Shown one piece after another: positions 7,512-9,269 of a stretch of 9,269 nucleotides of DNA. The first letter of the stretch is position 1; each line of letters begins with the position of its first letter. The stretch covers positions 1 through 9,269 of the forward strand of contig JAAZLV010000269.1 in assembly GCA_012799155.1 (NCBI GenBank), given 5' to 3'. Source of the stretch: Bacteroidales bacterium (GTDB lineage: Bacteria; Bacteroidota; Bacteroidia; Bacteroidales; Dysgonomonadaceae). The position numbers were made by a program, and so were the translations under genes. A model generated the notes under the pieces. It did no database searches, had not been told where the DNA came from, and was given only the letters and a program-made list of their open reading frames with translations.

Positions 7512-8372
7512 CTAGCGGACTGTTCCTCCCGCAATATCAAGTAATTCGTTAGTGATGGACTGCTGACGTACCTTATTGTATTCAAGTTTTAACTCATCGA
7601 TCAGGTTGTCTGCATTGTCGTTGGCAATTTGCATGGCAGTCATGCGCGCAGCATGCTCAGAGGTGAGCGAGTCAATGTGCATTGTATAGAGTTTCAGCTG
7701 GATCACCTTGGGAAGCAGTTGCTCCAATAGGCTAATCCTATCGGGTTCCACAATGTACTCCTGCTCGGGATCCTCATTCCCGCCGCTTGGAAGTTCTACC
7801 GGTAAAAAGATTTCCTGCCGTACCTCCTGTGTTCCCTTGCTGACGTAGTGGTGGTAAATCAGTTCTACCCGGTCAATTTTATCGGTGATGAACAACTGCA
7901 TCAACTCTTGGGCGATCATCCTCGTAGCCTGATAGGAAGGTTTGGCTGCAATAGCTTCATAATCACCTGCCGGGGCCATTTCCAGCTTCTGTATTGCTTT
8001 GGTAACCTTGCTCCCGATGGGATAAATCAGGATGTTCTCTTTCCCCAGATGCAAATAGTTCTCTATTACCGAATAGAGTTGGTTTATAATGTTGTGATTG
8101 AAACGACCTGCCAGTCCCGTGTTGGAGGAGAATACCACGATAGCCACCCGTTTGACATCGCGCTGTTGGATGTAGGGCGATCGGAACTCCTTCACACCTT
8201 GCAGCAGATGTTGCATCATGTGGTTCAGTTTCTGCTCATAAGGATATAGTGTCGCGATGAGCTGCTGTGTCTTCAACAGCTTGGCGGAAGAGACCATCAT
8301 CATTGCAGAGGTGATCTTCCGGGTGGAATGAACCGATTGTAACCTGCCTTTAATTTCTTTCAGTAGTGCCAT
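7512..8372 (-). CDS. atpG: F1Fo ATP synthase subunit gamma
   Basis: A 286-residue central-shaft subunit of F1 that rotates inside the alpha3beta3 ring and couples proton or sodium flow to ATP synthesis at the inner membrane. The N-terminal helix MALLKEIKGRLQSVHSTRKITSAM (positions 1-24, split LKEIKGR and STRKITSAM) and the C-terminal helix with AMQIANDNADNLIDEL (246-261), YNKVRQQSITNELLDI (265-280) form the coiled-coil shaft. The Rossmann-like middle carries SSNTGLAGRFN (82-92), where many bacteria have a GLCG form. The start is 9 bp after the atpA stop, so the two are co-transcribed. No other atp gene follows, so atpG appears to be the last gene of its operon, as is usual in Bacteroidales. 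No obvious intrinsic terminator separates it from engB. Confidence 0.97.
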   Translation of the reverse strand: MALLKEIKGRLQSVHSTRKITSAMMMVSSAKLLKTQQLIATLYPYEQKLNHMMQHLLQGVKEFRSPYIQQRDVKRVAIVVFSSNTGLAGRFNHNIINQLYSVIENYLHLGKENILIYPIGSKVTKAIQKLEMAPAGDYEAIAAKPSYQATRMIAQELMQLFITDKIDRVELIYHHYVSKGTQEVRQEIFLPVELPSGGNEDPEQEYIVEPDRISLLEQLLPKVIQLKLYTMHIDSLTSEHAARMTAMQIANDNADNLIDELKLEYNKVRQQSITNELLDIAGGTVR

Positions 8373-8381
8373 TGCCTATAG

Positions 8382-9269
8382 CTATTGCATCGATTCGATG
8401 GTATCGGATGCCACCTGTTCAATGATTTTTCCGATCTCGTTATTCATGACTCCCTCCTTAAGCTGGTTGAGCACATCCACCCTATGTTTCAACTCCATCG
8501 TGGCTATGAACTCTTTCTCAAACCGGCCTACCTCTACCAATGGAATTTTCTTGAGTAAGCCGTGTGTGCCGCAGTAAAGAACAGCAATCTGGTGTTCCAC
8601 CCTCATAGGAGTGTGCACTGGTTGTATCAGTAACTGCTCGTTTTTTTGCCCCTTGTCGATGGTCATCATGGTCACAGCATCCATATCACCTCCAAACTTG
8701 GTGAAAGCAGCCAGCTCTTGATACTGTGCCTGGTCGATCTTCAGCGATCCGGCAACCTTCTTCATTGCCTTCACCTGTGCGTTACCTCCCACACGAGAGA
8801 CTGAGATGCCTACGTTGATAGCGGGACGTACTCCCCTGTTGTAAAGATCTGCCTCTAAAAAGATCTGTCCATCGGTGATGGAGATCACGTTGGTAGGAAT
8901 ATAGGCTGAGACGTCACCCGCCTGCGTCTCAATGATGGGCAGTGCAGTGAGGGAACCTCCTCCCTTCACCCGCTCCTTCAGGCATGAAGGCAGGTCGTTC
9001 ATATGCATTACCACATCCTGTTGTGATATGATGCTTGCGGCACGTTCCAAAAGACGGGAGTGAAGGTAGAAAATGTCACCCGGATAGGCTTCACGTCCCG
9101 AAGGACGACGTAGGATCAGTGATACCTCCCGATAGGCTACCGCCTGTTTGGATAGATCATCGAAGACCACCAGGGCATGGCGACCCGTGTCACGAAAATA
9201 TTCACCAAGGGCAGCACCAGCAAAGGGGGCGATGTAACGCAAGGCAGCCGTGTCGGAACCGCTGGCTGC
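8382..9269 (-). CDS. atpA: F1Fo ATP synthase subunit alpha, C-terminal part (5' end outside window)
   Basis: The frame stays open to the right edge. The 295 visible residues, beginning [18 protein letters not shown], are the middle and C-terminal parts of the alpha subunit; the P-loop lies off the window. A TTG at 9242 falls inside the conserved core and is not a start. Visible marks are the Walker B-type [17 protein letters not shown] (31-47), [25 protein letters not shown] (54-78, split as [12 protein letters not shown] and [12 protein letters not shown]), [20 protein letters not shown] (106-125) and SVSRVGG (156-162), whose Arg159 is the catalytic arginine finger. The segment between LLERAA and SLTALPI is several residues longer than in E. 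coli, as is common in Bacteroidota. Alpha is the non-catalytic nucleotide-binding subunit that supplies this Arg to the beta site. It is followed 9 bp later by atpG. Confidence 0.97.
   Translation of the reverse strand, partial: AASGSDTAALRYIAPFAGAALGEYFRDTGRHALVVFDDLSKQAVAYREVSLILRRPSGREAYPGDIFYLHSRLLERAASIISQQDVVMHMNDLPSCLKERVKGGGSLTALPIIETQAGDVSAYIPTNVISITDGQIFLEADLYNRGVRPAINVGISVSRVGGNAQVKAMKKVAGSLKIDQAQYQELAAFTKFGGDMDAVTMMTIDKGQKNEQLLIQPVHTPMRVEHQIAVLYCGTHGLLKKIPLVEVGRFEKEFIATMELKHRVDVLNQLKEGVMNNEIGKIIEQVASDTIESMQ

Noticed and set aside
7515..7532. GCGG...CCGC inverted repeat near the atpG stop as a terminator
   Set aside because: The stem is only about 4 bp with a long loop, no T-run follows on either strand, and it is explained by the coding of the AtpG C-terminus.

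Overview
The window looks like a chromosomal segment from a Bacteroidota member, most likely order Bacteroidales. Three things point there. The AtpA and AtpG sequences have the Bacteroidales flavour, including the longer alpha-subunit segment before the conserved [15 protein letters not shown] stretch. atpA-atpG sit at what appears to be the end of the ATP synthase operon. A clean Bacteroidota-type promoter (TTTG, 20 bp, TAnnTTTG) lies at 4738-4769. Starts mostly lack strong Shine-Dalgarno sequences, also typical of the phylum. Nearly all of the window is coding, with nine protein genes. I see no rRNA, tRNA, CRISPR array, insertion sequence or prophage gene.

Left block, + strand (1-3731): the C-terminal part of a DUF2207-type membrane protein that runs off the left edge, then a GNAT N-acetyltransferase, then a full-length OvoA-type 5-histidylcysteine sulfoxide synthase with a C-terminal methyltransferase-like domain. 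Spacings of 58 and 46 bp allow a transcription unit, but this is not proven. OvoA performs the committed step of ovothiol A synthesis by joining cysteine to histidine with O2 and non-heme iron. The partner lyase OvoB is not in the window.

Middle (3734-4678, - strand): a YegS/BmrU-type diacylglycerol/lipid kinase, ending tail to tail with ovoA with only 2 bp between the stop codons. It is transcribed divergently from the next block.

Central operon, + strand (4789-7503): HAD phosphatase, sodium:solute symporter, and the ribosome-biogenesis GTPase EngB/YihA. The genes are 9 and 3 bp apart and are driven by the promoter at 4738-4769.

Right block, - strand (7512-9269): atpG and the C-terminal part of atpA (cut by the right edge), the distal end of an F1Fo ATP synthase operon that meets engB tail to tail.

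Most of this is ordinary housekeeping. I did not find a convincing undescribed system. The best leads are the GNAT-OvoA pair and the apparent divergence of the OvoA methyltransferase domain while its sulfoxide synthase part remains highly conserved.
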